Positions 47,284 to 57,718 of a stretch of 64,000 nucleotides of DNA are shown here, piece after piece. Position numbers and translations under genes: made by a program. The DNA is from Clostridiales bacterium (lineage in GTDB: Bacteria > Bacillota > DSM-16504 > Desulfitibacterales > JAICDB01): assembly GCA_020063565.1 (NCBI GenBank), contig JAICDB010000006.1, positions 124,001 to 188,000 on the forward strand, given 5' to 3'. The first letter of the stretch is position 1. Every line of letters begins with the position of its first letter. A model generated the notes under the pieces. The model had not been told where the DNA came from and did not search any database. It was given only the letters and a program-made list of their open reading frames with translations.

Positions 47284-48279
47284 CTATGAGCCGGAAAAAT
47301 CTACAACTTTAATATTTTTTTGCTGGCTATAAGGATGAAACAAACCCTTAATCAACTGCTGTTGTTTATTAAAAAAGCCTGTTGCGCTATGTATAAACTC
47401 ATCCTTGAACAGATAGCGCAAATCTACAAATTTTACTTCATGTCCATATTTTTTGCGTTTACAAAAAACGTGAAAAATAGGAGTAAATTCTTTAAACATT
47501 TTTCCCAGACGGCTATCAAGGGCTGCCTTGACAACAGGATGGTTTCGTTGTTTTCTAAAAATCTTTTTAACCTTTAGCTTCCATGAAAAGAATTTCATTT
47601 CTCCAACTATCAATTTGTTGTTACACTCAACCAAAAAATGCCAATTCCAAATACTAACCATTGAGGGTAAAACATTAACCTTTATAATTTTATCACCATA
47701 TCTATTTATTAAAATTTTGCGGATCTTAATAGCTATCAAATAGCGAAAAACAAGATACATTATAAGAGCACTTGTTCCAAACCAAGTTGATAAGTGGGAA
47801 TAGAAACGTCCCACAATTGTTGACAGCATTATTAATACCAGTACGGGATCAAAAATTGTTAAAATACCTATATTTAATTTTTTGTTATTAAAAGGCCACA
47901 AGGCTTTAGCCCCATAGGAATTAAGAACATCAAGAACTGTATGCGAAAGCCCCCCTACAAAAGTCCATAAAAAGAGCGTACTAAATTCTGCCTGAGGATA
48001 AAATAATAACAAAAGACCTGTAATTAGAAAAGCAAAAATACCCAATCCAAAAATAGAATGAGAAAATCCACGGTGATACTTGAGGTAACACATATCGCCC
48101 TTTAGTTGAAAAACTATATCTAAATCCGGTGCGACAGAACCAAGCATTGCACCAAGATATATTGGCTCTGATATGGAAAGTTCACGGCCGGAAAATGAAG
48201 CAACTACAGCTCCGGCAAGTGTATGTGTAATGGGATCCATTCCTCTCCCCTCCTTTTGGACAAACTTTGCTGTATACAA
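47284..48279 (-). CDS. YdjM-like metal-dependent membrane hydrolase
   Basis: MDPITHTLAGAVVAS...GSVAPDLDIVFQL...YHRGFSHSIFG. Confidence 0.85.
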   Translation of the reverse strand: MYTAKFVQKEGRGMDPITHTLAGAVVASFSGRELSISEPIYLGAMLGSVAPDLDIVFQLKGDMCYLKYHRGFSHSIFGLGIFAFLITGLLLLFYPQAEFSTLFLWTFVGGLSHTVLDVLNSYGAKALWPFNNKKLNIGILTIFDPVLVLIMLSTIVGRFYSHLSTWFGTSALIMYLVFRYLIAIKIRKILINRYGDKIIKVNVLPSMVSIWNWHFLVECNNKLIVGEMKFFSWKLKVKKIFRKQRNHPVVKAALDSRLGKMFKEFTPIFHVFCKRKKYGHEVKFVDLRYLFKDEFIHSATGFFNKQQQLIKGLFHPYSQQKNIKVVDFSGS

Positions 48280-48382
48280 TTATATCATGGATTGATAGTA
48301 ATTTTCACTGGACGTTGTTGTAAAAAATGCTTAATGTTGCTAGTTAAGTAGGTAGTTGCATCCAATTCCTATATAAGTTAAA

Positions 48383-48622
48383 ATGGTGGAACAAGGAGGG
48401 AAGGGCATGATTACTAAGGAAACTATTGCAAGAATTAATTATTTGGCAAGAAAGAAAAAATCTATAGGACTTACCCCGCAAGAAAAAAAAGAGCAACAAC
48501 AATTAAGACGCCAGTATATAGATTCTATAAAAAAGCAGATTGTCACTAATCTTGATGCAAGCGGTATTCCCAAAAAGAAGCATGATGCAAACTGTTCTTG
48601 CGGTCGCAAAAATAAACATTAA
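48383..48622 (+). CDS. DUF896 (YnzC-like) protein
   Basis: ARINYLARKKKSIGLTPQEKKEQQQLRRQYIDSIK. Confidence 0.9.
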   Translation: MVEQGGKGMITKETIARINYLARKKKSIGLTPQEKKEQQQLRRQYIDSIKKQIVTNLDASGIPKKKHDANCSCGRKNKH

Positions 48623-48683
48623 GAAGATAATACCGGGTTTTCAGCAAATAGTAATTGGTGAAACCCGGTATAATTAGTTTAAT

Positions 48684-49457
48684 TCATTGATTTAGCTTAA
48701 AATCTATTTGGACATCTGCAAGTATCTTGATCTCGCCCGGACTAATGGATGTCTCTACAAGAGGCCCACCAGCGACTTCAGCCTTAGCTTCATAATCATA
48801 ATACCTGCGTACAGGGCCTGGATAGCTTACTCCACCTTCTCTGACAGAAACTATTCCTGCTATGGTTTTATCAAGTGCTTCCGCCATTACCTGTGCCTTT
48901 TCTCTAGCCTCAGTAACCGCTTTCCTCAAAGCCTCTTGTCGTAAATTTTTATCATTTTCCAAATAAAAATCTACATAATTTACCCTGTTAACCCCAGCAG
49001 CTATACAGATATCTATTATAGAGCCAACCTTACTAATCTCATTCATTTCGACCAGGAGTTCATGGGAAACCTGATAGCCTTTTAACTTTCGCTCTTTTTG
49101 TCTTTCTTTCTCATCATAAAAATAATCATACTCAGGATATAGCTTAAAATTTTTTGTACTAATATTTTCTTCAGAAATTCCATTTTCTTTTAAACTATCC
49201 ATTACCATTGTCATTATTTTTGAGTTTTCTTGCTGTGCTTCTTTAGCTGTTTTTGCCTGCGTTACTACAGAGAAAACCACTCTGGCACTATCAGGTTCAG
49301 CAGAAACAACCCCCGTTCCCTTAACACTTAAAATTGGAAATTCCTCACCTTCTGCTACTTGCGCTTCAACCGGTTGAACTGCTTTTCCAGGTACTAAACC
49401 CCAAATAATGAAAGTTAAAGCAATTGCAATTAAAATATACTGGCCAATCTTTTTCAT
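48684..49457 (-). CDS. SIMPL-domain (DUF541) secreted protein
   Basis: ILSVKGTGVVSAEPDSARVVFSVVTQAKTAKEAQQENSKIM. Confidence 0.85.
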   Translation of the reverse strand: MKKIGQYILIAIALTFIIWGLVPGKAVQPVEAQVAEGEEFPILSVKGTGVVSAEPDSARVVFSVVTQAKTAKEAQQENSKIMTMVMDSLKENGISEENISTKNFKLYPEYDYFYDEKERQKERKLKGYQVSHELLVEMNEISKVGSIIDICIAAGVNRVNYVDFYLENDKNLRQEALRKAVTEAREKAQVMAEALDKTIAGIVSVREGGVSYPGPVRRYYDYEAKAEVAGGPLVETSISPGEIKILADVQIDFKLNQ

Positions 49458-49807
49458 TAAAAAACACTACCTCCCAAGTTTTTTATACTTTTAGACGTTA
49501 AAGCCTTATGAGATGTTCCCTTTTTTATAAAAAATCTCAAATTAGTTAAATCAGCGATTGTGAAAATTATCACTAGCACCATCATGTGTGTAACTCAAAG
49601 AGTAATTTAGGGTATATTAATTTTTTAAAAATAAACGAGAACTCAGTTGAAGAAAGTGAGGGCGGGCCACTAAAACTAGAAGAAAACAAATGTAGGAAAA
49701 CGAAGAGCTTGTTAACAAATGGATACCGAAAAAAATAATTAAAAATTAATCCAGAATAAAAGCCCTGGTTTTTACTTTTAGACCAAGGCTTTTTAAAGCA
49801 AATTATG

Positions 49808-49948
49808 TTAGTTTTGATCTACCCGTATATCAATTAAATGACTCGAATCAAGTTCTAATTTTTCAGTCTTTTCAAACCAATCCCAATTGGAAACTAGAGA
49901 ATTTAATTCCCTTTCCAGTTTTTCATATTCTCTGTTGAGAACTTCCAT
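49808..49948 (-). CDS. 46-aa small ORF
   Basis: MEVLNREYEKLERELNSLVSNWDWFEKTEKLELDSSHLIDIRVDQN with GGGGTGG RBS. Confidence 0.35.
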   Translation of the reverse strand: MEVLNREYEKLERELNSLVSNWDWFEKTEKLELDSSHLIDIRVDQN

Positions 49949-50107
49949 TTTTCACCACCCCTCTGTTCTTCCTGCTTTTCTTACTTATATAATATTAAAA
50001 TGTTAAAAAAAAGTCAACAGAATTTTTGTATTTTTCTAAATTTTCTATATAATAGTAATTACTTTCACATACTTGTAAACAAACCAGGAGTTGAATCCTG
50101 GTTTGCC

Positions 50108-50641
50108 TTAAACACTCATTCCCAATTCAATTGCCCTTTTATTTATTTCCACCATTTCCGGTCGCTTCTCGCCTACCATTTCATCTATTGCCTTAAAAAT
50201 GATCTCTTTGTTGAGGATATTTTTCTTGGCCAGCAAATGTCCCAAAACTATAACATTTGCCAGTTTAGATGTTTGGAAATTGTCATATGCCAGGTCATTG
50301 GCATTAATCTTTATTATATTAATATCATTCCGGTCCGTAGTCCTGTCAACAATGGAACTGTTAACAAACAGATCGCCGTCAGGTTTTACCTTGTCAACAA
50401 ATTTATCGAATGATGCCCCATTCATTACCACTGCTATAGTAGGTTCATCTACTGTTGGAGAACCAATCCGATTATCTGAAATTATTACGGAACAATTTGC
50501 GGTTCCTCCCCGCATTTCCGGGCCATAAGACGGAATCCAGGTCACGTTTTTACCTGCAAGCATACCTGCATGGGCAAGCAGTTTCCCCATAAATAACACA
50601 CCTTGACCTCCAAACCCGGCAAAAACCATTTTTTCTTCCAT
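50108..50641 (-). CDS. 2-oxoacid:ferredoxin oxidoreductase gamma subunit
   Basis: MVFAGFGGQGVLFMGKLLAHAGMLAGKNVTWIPSYGPEMRGGTANCSVI. Confidence 0.92.
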   Translation of the reverse strand: MEEKMVFAGFGGQGVLFMGKLLAHAGMLAGKNVTWIPSYGPEMRGGTANCSVIISDNRIGSPTVDEPTIAVVMNGASFDKFVDKVKPDGDLFVNSSIVDRTTDRNDINIIKINANDLAYDNFQTSKLANVIVLGHLLAKKNILNKEIIFKAIDEMVGEKRPEMVEINKRAIELGMSV

Positions 50642-50653
50642 CTGGTCTCCCCC

Positions 50654-51391
50654 CTATTCTTTAACCTTAAGTTCACCCATTGTAAAATGTGTTTGCATGT
50701 TATCCTGTAACCATTTAATAGCCTTTGCTGGACTCATTCCCCAGTTTGTTGGGCATGTTGAAAGAATACTTATAAAGGAAAATCCTTTACCTTCCATTTG
50801 GGTTTGAAAACCTTTCTTTAATGCTTTTTTGGCAGCAAGTACATTTTTTGGTGTATCTACAGATACGGAAGCAATATAAGCAGAACCCTCAACATGTGAT
50901 AATAAGAGAGGTAAATCAATGGGATGGCCTGCTACTTCCGGATCTCTACCAAAAGGCGAAGTAGATGTTTTCTGCCCCGGCAAGGTAGTGGGAGCCATCT
51001 GCCCTCCTGTCATACCATAAATTGAGTTATTCACAAAAATGGAAGTAATGTTTTCCCCTCTGGCCGCAGCGCTAATAGTTTCTGCAAGGCCTATAGCGCC
51101 AGCGTCTCCATCACCTTGATATGTAAACACTGTATTTTCGGGACGGGCCCTTTTTGCTCCGGTGCCTACCGCAATAGCTCGACCGTGAGCTGCACCAATC
51201 ATGTCGCAGCTAAAATATACTTCACAGAAACCTGCACAACCAACAGGTGCAACACCAATGGCATTTTCTATTAAATCCAATTCTTCCAATGCTTCCGCTA
51301 ATATCCTATGAATAATTCCATGAGTACAGCCGGGGCAATAATGAAAAGCCCTCTCTGTTAATCCCTTCGTACGACCAAATACCTTTTTCAT
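50654..51391 (-). CDS. 2-oxoacid:ferredoxin oxidoreductase beta subunit
   Basis: YCPGCTHGIIHRILAEAL, VFTYQGDGDAGAIGLAETISAAARGENITSIFVNNSIYGMTGGQMAPTT. Confidence 0.92.
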   Translation of the reverse strand: MKKVFGRTKGLTERAFHYCPGCTHGIIHRILAEALEELDLIENAIGVAPVGCAGFCEVYFSCDMIGAAHGRAIAVGTGAKRARPENTVFTYQGDGDAGAIGLAETISAAARGENITSIFVNNSIYGMTGGQMAPTTLPGQKTSTSPFGRDPEVAGHPIDLPLLLSHVEGSAYIASVSVDTPKNVLAAKKALKKGFQTQMEGKGFSFISILSTCPTNWGMSPAKAIKWLQDNMQTHFTMGELKVKE

Positions 51392-51401
51392 GTCAACCCT
51401 C

Positions 51402-52457
51402 CTATTCTAAGCCAAATTGCGCCTTAAACGATGTTACTATCTCCTCCGGAGCAGGTGTCATTCCTCCCTGTTTACCGAAAAATTTAACAGGAACTTTTCC
51501 ATTTACAACTAAACGAACATCTTCTATCATTTGTCCTGTACTTAGTTCGACAGACATAAATCCTTTTACTTGATCTAAGATACCTTCAAAGGCTTTTTCC
51601 GGGAATGGCCATAAAGTTATTGGACGAATTAGACCTAATTTAATACCTTCTTTTCTCGCCAAGTCCACAGCAGTTTCGGAAATTCTGCCACTTGTTCCAA
51701 ATGCCACAATAATAAATTCAGCGTCTTCTGTTTTATATGACTTCCACCTTTGTACGCGGGGCTTAATATATTCATGTTTCTTTTGTAAGTGCAAGCAATT
51801 CCTCTCACCTATTTCATTAGTTAAACAATAATTAGAAACGTTGACTTTTTCTCTTCCTTTGGCTCCAGTTGCCGCCCAGTCTTTATGAGGTAAATCTTTG
51901 GAACTTCCTTTCGGAAATTCTACAGGTTCCATCATCTGTCCTAAAATTCCATCTGCAGCAATAACCACAGGAGTACGGTATTCATCAGCCAGGTCAAAGG
52001 CCTCCATAGTTAGATCTACCATTTCCTGTACAGTAGCAGGTGCTAGCACTATAGGGTGATAATCTCCATGGCCACCGCCTTTAGTAATTTGGAAATAATC
52101 GGCCTGTGTAGGCCCTAAACCACCTAAACCTGGTCCGGCCCTCATAATATCTACTATTACAGCCGGTAACTCCACGGCTGCCAGATAAGATAACCCTTCC
52201 TGTTTTAAGCTGTAACCCGGGCTGGATGAAGCAGTCATGACCCTTACCCCTGTTGCAGATGCACCGTAAACCATATTTATTGCCGCCACTTCACTTTCTG
52301 CCTGCAGGAAGGTTCCACCAACCTCCTTCAGCTTTTTAGACATATATTCAGGTATTTCAGTTGAAGGAGTAATTGGATATCCAAAAAACAACTTGCAACC
52401 TGACCTGATAGCAGCTTCAGCTATTGCTTCGTTGCCTTTCATCAACATTTTTGTCAT
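51402..52457 (-). CDS. 2-oxoacid:ferredoxin oxidoreductase alpha subunit
   Basis: GNEAIAEAAIRSGCKLFFGYPITPSTEIPEYMS, ADYFQITKGGGHGDYHPIVLAP. Confidence 0.92.
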   Translation of the reverse strand: MTKMLMKGNEAIAEAAIRSGCKLFFGYPITPSTEIPEYMSKKLKEVGGTFLQAESEVAAINMVYGASATGVRVMTASSSPGYSLKQEGLSYLAAVELPAVIVDIMRAGPGLGGLGPTQADYFQITKGGGHGDYHPIVLAPATVQEMVDLTMEAFDLADEYRTPVVIAADGILGQMMEPVEFPKGSSKDLPHKDWAATGAKGREKVNVSNYCLTNEIGERNCLHLQKKHEYIKPRVQRWKSYKTEDAEFIIVAFGTSGRISETAVDLARKEGIKLGLIRPITLWPFPEKAFEGILDQVKGFMSVELSTGQMIEDVRLVVNGKVPVKFFGKQGGMTPAPEEIVTSFKAQFGLE

Positions 52458-52475
52458 CTTAAACTCTCCCTTCTT

Positions 52476-52682
52476 TTACCGATATACTTCAAGCGCTACA
52501 TCCGGGCACATAATTGCACAAAGACTACAACCGTTACATTTTTCTTCTTCGTCTTTTTGTACTACAGCATAATAACCCTTGCTGTTAGCATCTTTGCCAA
52601 TAACCAGCAAATTCTTGGGACATGCTTCCACACATAGTCCGCAGCCTTTACAAAGTTCTTGCTGTACCACCACTTTTCCCAT
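52476..52682 (-). CDS. 4Fe-4S ferredoxin-type delta subunit
   Basis: CKGCGLCVEACP and CNGCSLCAIMCP. Confidence 0.9.
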   Translation of the reverse strand: MGKVVVQQELCKGCGLCVEACPKNLLVIGKDANSKGYYAVVQKDEEEKCNGCSLCAIMCPDVALEVYR

Positions 52683-52683
52683 A

Positions 52684-53370
52684 TTAATACCTCCTTTGCA
52701 ACCAACTAGGTCTAAGATGAATTTTTAAAGGTAATATTTCATACCCCGTTATTTTTTTCTTAGCTTCTTGGAGGTGAATTTCCTCCATTGTAATGAATTT
52801 TACAGGAACTTCGAGTTTTTTTGAAGCCTTTTCAATGATTTTTTGTCCATCTACAATATTTTCAATATCTGTTTCCAACTGCAAATTTGTATTATTTATA
52901 ATTCCAGTTATTTTTAATCCCGATTTTTCTTCAACAAATTGTGCTGTTTGAACTATTGACTCTACATTTGAGGTAAAAGGCCTGTTAACATTTACTACCA
53001 GAAGCATATCATAGCCAGCTTTATCAATACTTTCAGCAAATCGACCCAATACGGTAGCCCCTACATCTCCACCGACATCTATTATAACTTGACAGTCCCC
53101 GTATTTTATTACACCTTCTATCTGGGGAGAAAGGGCAGGCGCCTCAGACATGGTAAAACCATCATGAGAAACTACCAGATCTATTCCTTTTGACTTAAGA
53201 TACTCTTCCATTTCACGCGATCTAAAATATGGGTTGATAATATCTAAATCAATAAGACTAACAGCTTTACCCTCATTTTTCATTTTTTCTGCTAGATTTA
53301 TTGTTACCTGGGTTTTACCGCTCCCATAGCCACCAACTAAAATTATTACTTTTTCATCCAAAGATATCAC
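52684..53370 (-). CDS. P-loop NTPase (MinD/CobQ-like) in the oxidoreductase operon
   Basis: IILVGGYGSGKTQVTINLAEKMKNEGKAVSLIDLDIINPYFRSREM. Confidence 0.75.
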   Translation of the reverse strand: MISLDEKVIILVGGYGSGKTQVTINLAEKMKNEGKAVSLIDLDIINPYFRSREMEEYLKSKGIDLVVSHDGFTMSEAPALSPQIEGVIKYGDCQVIIDVGGDVGATVLGRFAESIDKAGYDMLLVVNVNRPFTSNVESIVQTAQFVEEKSGLKITGIINNTNLQLETDIENIVDGQKIIEKASKKLEVPVKFITMEEIHLQEAKKKITGYEILPLKIHLRPSWLQRRY

Positions 53371-53639
53371 CCTTTTTAGGTTTTTTGAATTTTAACAAAC
53401 TAGCCAGTGCAAGAGAAACAATTTACATATTCATGGTAGCCGCCCTGGAAGTAAGAATAACAGACAAACAGTGGGTATGGTTCCAGTAACCTACATTGGG
53501 GACTAATGTTAAACGTTAACTTCATTCAATATATTATAATATCACACTTAATTTTTAGCATGGAGGAAAAAAATCAAAATCCCTGTAATTTCTGAAGCAA
53601 AAATAACTACCCAGAATAATAAATTAAAGCGGATATAGG

Positions 53640-53812
53640 CTGGTCTGAGCACCTATTTAAAAGCATATCCGGTATCGGGTATTACTACCGCCGGCTTTCT
53701 AGCAGATGTTGGTGATTTAAGCCAATATAAGTATTGGCTGCAACTACAAAAACTGGCACTCCATATTTGGGTTTTAAATAAAGCTATTTACAAAAATAAT
53801 ATAAATCCCTGA
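53640..53812 (+). mobile_element. IS110-family transposase C-terminal remnant
   Basis: LKAYPVSGITTAGFLADVGDLSQYKYWLQLQKLALHIWVLNKAIYKNNINP-stop, degenerate copy of the IPGIGxxTAxxxLAEVGD region. Confidence 0.65.
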
Positions 53813-55135
53813 AAAAATAACTACAAGAATTCCAAAAAGTCTATTCCATTTAAACCCAATATGAAATGGACTTTCCTTTAATAATCCTCCTGCAATGATA
53901 TTAAAGGGTGCAAAAGGAGATACAATCATCGCCACAATCCAAGAAGCTAGCAATGTTAAAGCAAAAGATAAATCAGAAAGCCCTAATACGCCAGGCTGTA
54001 AAGACAATCCTAAGGCAGTTATCGTAATAACTTGATGAATGCCGATGCTTGAAAGTAATGCAGTAATGATAATAATGATTTCCACAAGAAAAAAGGTTGA
54101 AAAACCGGATATGCTTTGAAAGAACTTTTCTATAAAATTTTGTAACGGTGTATTGGCAAGTACTACACCAAAAAAGCCTACACTTATAAAAAATACTATT
54201 TCATTTTTAACTTGTAGGATCTTTTTATCATAACCTTTAAGTTCTTGCAGAAAAAATGTAAATTTTTTAATTAAGATTGCCCATAAAGCTGCATAAAATA
54301 CAGCTATAACCCCCACTAAAAGCATCATATTACTGAAATCAAAGATTTTTTCACCTATAATAACTGTAGCTAATAATCCTACTAGATTTAAAACCAATTG
54401 CTTAATTTTTTTATTATCATCTCTCACTTTCTGATTTAGTTTCGATCTCATTCTCACTTCATTTTTGCTAGTTAAATCCGTATAAAAAAGCAAATTCCCT
54501 GCAAGTAATATACAAAAGCTATAAATAAGCCCAAAAATAACATATCTGCTAAAAGATACTCCTGTGTAATGAAGTATAAGGTTTACAGATCCAAAGTAAG
54601 GTGACCAAGCAATACTAGCAGCAAATCCGACGGCATATACTTTCGCCAAAAATTTTGTTGGAAATTTTGCTTCTTTTACTAAGTCATGGGTTATTCTAAT
54701 GGAACCTAAATTTGTCAGTGAACCTAAGGAAAAAACCAAACCGGTTAAAACTAAAAATAATCCAGAACTCCTGTTACGATATTTGCTTATATAATAATTA
54801 AATACTTTTAAATATCCACCTTGTTTTAAAGGAATTGATAGAACAGGGACCATTACAAAAAGAATTGCTAGCGGTATATTTTTTGTCATACCATCCAGCC
54901 AGATATCAAATCCCATGTCATACTTGTATAAAAGAAGATGTCCTGTTAGCAAACCCAATAAACTCAGATAAAAAGCCGGGCCTTTAGCCAAGATAATACA
55001 AGTAACAATCACAAAGATAAGAAAAATTGTTTCGATAATGTTGAGGAAATTTAAATCAAAAAATTCTCGCATAAAAACAACCGCTATGAGACCTAAAATA
55101 CTAACTACACATAGTTTTTCCAGATACCTTAGCAA
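53774..55135 (-). CDS. DUF401-like integral membrane permease
   Basis: Polytopic ORF with ISxxSxxxxHQVITITALGLSLQPGVLGLSDLSFALTLLASW-type region. Confidence 0.6.
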   Translation of the reverse strand: MLRYLEKLCVVSILGLIAVVFMREFFDLNFLNIIETIFLIFVIVTCIILAKGPAFYLSLLGLLTGHLLLYKYDMGFDIWLDGMTKNIPLAILFVMVPVLSIPLKQGGYLKVFNYYISKYRNRSSGLFLVLTGLVFSLGSLTNLGSIRITHDLVKEAKFPTKFLAKVYAVGFAASIAWSPYFGSVNLILHYTGVSFSRYVIFGLIYSFCILLAGNLLFYTDLTSKNEVRMRSKLNQKVRDDNKKIKQLVLNLVGLLATVIIGEKIFDFSNMMLLVGVIAVFYAALWAILIKKFTFFLQELKGYDKKILQVKNEIVFFISVGFFGVVLANTPLQNFIEKFFQSISGFSTFFLVEIIIIITALLSSIGIHQVITITALGLSLQPGVLGLSDLSFALTLLASWIVAMIVSPFAPFNIIAGGLLKESPFHIGFKWNRLFGILVVIFSGIYIIFVNSFI

Positions 55136-55445
55136 TTTTCTTACTCCCCCTAATTAGTGCTGGTTATCATGCTAATTCAAATTGTTGTTCCATTATAATA
55201 TAATCATAACCAAATTAGTCCTTTGGTTACAACAATATCACATTAATACTTTCGAAAATAGTTCAATTCTGTATAGATAATCTCGTTAAAACCTTCTTCC
55301 TCTGACACATCTTCATAAATCTCTGTCATTTTTTCTATAACCGGTATTAAACTTTCCCCAAAACTTTGGTTACTTGAATTACTCACAGCTTCAATATTGT
55401 TAACGTTTTCTGCCGCTTCAGCGGTTTCAAATGGTAATAACAGCA

Positions 55446-55473
55446 TCAAAAAAAGGCCTTGATTGAGGCCTTT
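55446..55473 (-). terminator. intrinsic terminator AAAGGCCTCAATCAAGGCCTTTTTT
   Basis: Hairpin plus T-tract on minus strand. Confidence 0.75.
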
Positions 55474-55483
55474 AAATCTCTGT

Positions 55484-55573
55484 TATGTACCTGGAGCGGA
55501 ACTTTGAAAGTCGCACCTGAACCAAGGCCTGGGTCGGCCCTGGTCCATCTACGGATACGCAACGGGACTCGAG
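55484..55573 (-). repeat. repeat/ncRNA-like element, copy 1
   Basis: TATGTACCTGGAGCGGAACT...CGCACCTGAACCAAGGCCTGG...CCATCTACGGAT, matches 61161-61235; tRNA-3'-like GGGACTCGAG at outer edge. Confidence 0.65.
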
Positions 55574-55593
55574 ATTAGTGAAATTCAGTAAAA

Positions 55594-56583
55594 TCATTCC
55601 TCCTGGGGATATGCCAGAAAACCCAGGTGTTTCAGGAGATCTACGAACTTTGCTATTGTTTCCCGCCGGTAGGCGGAAACATCGCGGTCGGTGAAATCGT
55701 AGAATCCCTGACCGGCCTTGAGGCCGGTTTTCCCTTTTTCCATATTCTCAGAGATGATTGAAGGCGGCGCAAATTTATTGTCCCGTAAGGAATCCTTCAA
55801 GTAATTGCTGGCATAATAAAGTATATCTCCACCACCCCAGTCAATAAATTCAATCAGACCCAGAATAGCAAATCTGAGACCGAACCCCACCCGGGTAGCC
55901 CTGTCAATTTCCTCAGGAGAAGCTACACCCTCCTCCACTAGGCGGGCGGCCTCATTCATGGCCAGGGCCTGGATACGGGGAACAATAAAGCCCGGAGTAG
56001 GCGCGCACCTTACAGGTACTTTTCCTGCCGACTCCAGTAAAGTAAACATGTCCTGTATGGCAACCGGAGAGGTATTCTCGCCGGGACTTACTTCGACCAG
56101 AGGGATAAGGTAGGCGGGATTGAGCCAGTGGGTGTTCATGAACCTCTCCGGCCCTTTTACATAAGAGGACAGCGTTTCCACCAGGAAGGTGGAGGTAGTG
56201 GAAGCAATAAGGGTCTCGCTCCCTACCAATGAGCTTATGAACGTCAAGGCTGTTTTCTTGATTTCCATGACCTCCGGCACTGCTTCAAATACAATACCAG
56301 CTTCAGGCAAGGCTTCTGCAGCACTTGTGATATCATGGCAGCTAATCCTGTTTAAAATTTGCTCAACTAATTTTTCTTCAAAAACATGCAGCGAAGACAA
56401 AAATTTTAGGTTCTCCTTGATTTGTTCCAGAGCATTATGAAGCACAAACTGTTCCTCATCGCCGCTACGTTTTTTAAGATCAATTAATTTTACCCGGTGA
56501 CCGGCACAGGCGAACACCTGGGCGATGCCTGTTCCCATCCGTCCAGCACCGGCAACGGCTATTACAGGCTTACACCCACTCAT
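55594..56583 (-). CDS. 3-hydroxyacyl-CoA dehydrogenase family protein
   Basis: VAVAGAGRMGTGIAQVFACAGHRVKLIDL; MNTHWLNPAYLIPLVEV. Confidence 0.88.
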   Translation of the reverse strand: MSGCKPVIAVAGAGRMGTGIAQVFACAGHRVKLIDLKKRSGDEEQFVLHNALEQIKENLKFLSSLHVFEEKLVEQILNRISCHDITSAAEALPEAGIVFEAVPEVMEIKKTALTFISSLVGSETLIASTTSTFLVETLSSYVKGPERFMNTHWLNPAYLIPLVEVSPGENTSPVAIQDMFTLLESAGKVPVRCAPTPGFIVPRIQALAMNEAARLVEEGVASPEEIDRATRVGFGLRFAILGLIEFIDWGGGDILYYASNYLKDSLRDNKFAPPSIISENMEKGKTGLKAGQGFYDFTDRDVSAYRRETIAKFVDLLKHLGFLAYPQEE

Positions 56584-57668
56584 GGCAAAACTCCTTTTCT
56601 GAGCATAGAATTCATTTCTCCTGGCGTCATATTCGCTAGTTTCAGGTTTTCCAGAGTTCGACCGGTAGCCCGTAGGTCCTCACCGACTATTGCCGACGCA
56701 ACTGACAGCAGGCCACGGGCCACTGGTGTCCGGACACCAACCCAGTCGGCAACGGATACAAGAAAGGCCAGGCCGCAGGCTATATCTTCTCGTATATAGC
56801 GGTGGTTTACAAGGTCCAGTTTTTCGCGCCAGTCCGTACTGTCCACCAGCTTTTCGTGGGCAGCGTTACCGTACATCCATTCTTCGCCTTCAGGGTTGTA
56901 ATGATCGGCAAGGGGAAAGTGTGGCGCCCCGTAACCCAGGGCCTCACGGACCGAAATGCGTTCGGCATCCAAAGCGTCATGGACACGGCGGACAGCAGGC
57001 TGAGTCCCCTCGTTATGGATATCCCAGTAGTCAAAGTGTTCGATGGGGCCCGCATTTAAAATCATTAGGGGCGGGTGAATAATAGGCCCCGCATTCATCA
57101 GCGCTCCGTCCAGAACATCCTTCAAGGGTTCGACGACAGGAAAAGCCCGCTTAAGAATACCGAAGGCATACTCAGACTTTTCAGCCGGGAAGACCCCTAC
57201 CGGGAGCTGCGTTGCCCGGGTAGTAATGGCTATGGTATCGGGGCCATGCTTACGGCAGAGATACGGAAGGGTTCCAGTTTCCGCAAATACAACGTCAGCT
57301 CGAGAACCCCTGTCACGAAGACCCCTGGCTATCACGTAGCTGCCAAAGGTGCCCGGAGGAAGAAATACGATCTGACCGTCCTTCAAGTGAGGCGCCAGAT
57401 CGGATACCAGTGATTCCTGGGCAGTTGCAGGTAAGGGAATAACAACCATTTCCGCACCATCAATCACAGCAGCCATATCCATACTTGCAAGTGTCAACCG
57501 TACCCTGCGCCCCCCCTGAGAATCCTTGAGAACCAAAGACTGGTTCTCAAGGACCGGTTGAAAAGCCTCTTTATTTCGCCGCCACAAGCGGACGGAATGC
57601 CCTTTTTCCGCCAGATCGGCAGCGGTCGCATAGGCCCCGTTACCGCCCCCTATAACTGCAATTTCCAT
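56580..57668 (-). CDS. NAD/NADP octopine/nopaline dehydrogenase family protein
   Basis: MEIAVIGGGNGAYATAADLAEKGHSVRLWRR; NAGPIIHPPLMILNAGPIEHF. Confidence 0.85.
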   Translation of the reverse strand: MEIAVIGGGNGAYATAADLAEKGHSVRLWRRNKEAFQPVLENQSLVLKDSQGGRRVRLTLASMDMAAVIDGAEMVVIPLPATAQESLVSDLAPHLKDGQIVFLPPGTFGSYVIARGLRDRGSRADVVFAETGTLPYLCRKHGPDTIAITTRATQLPVGVFPAEKSEYAFGILKRAFPVVEPLKDVLDGALMNAGPIIHPPLMILNAGPIEHFDYWDIHNEGTQPAVRRVHDALDAERISVREALGYGAPHFPLADHYNPEGEEWMYGNAAHEKLVDSTDWREKLDLVNHRYIREDIACGLAFLVSVADWVGVRTPVARGLLSVASAIVGEDLRATGRTLENLKLANMTPGEMNSMLRKGVLP

Positions 57669-57718
57669 TATGGAAAACTCCCTTCTTAATAATTAAATAG
57701 CAAGCAATGATAATATAA

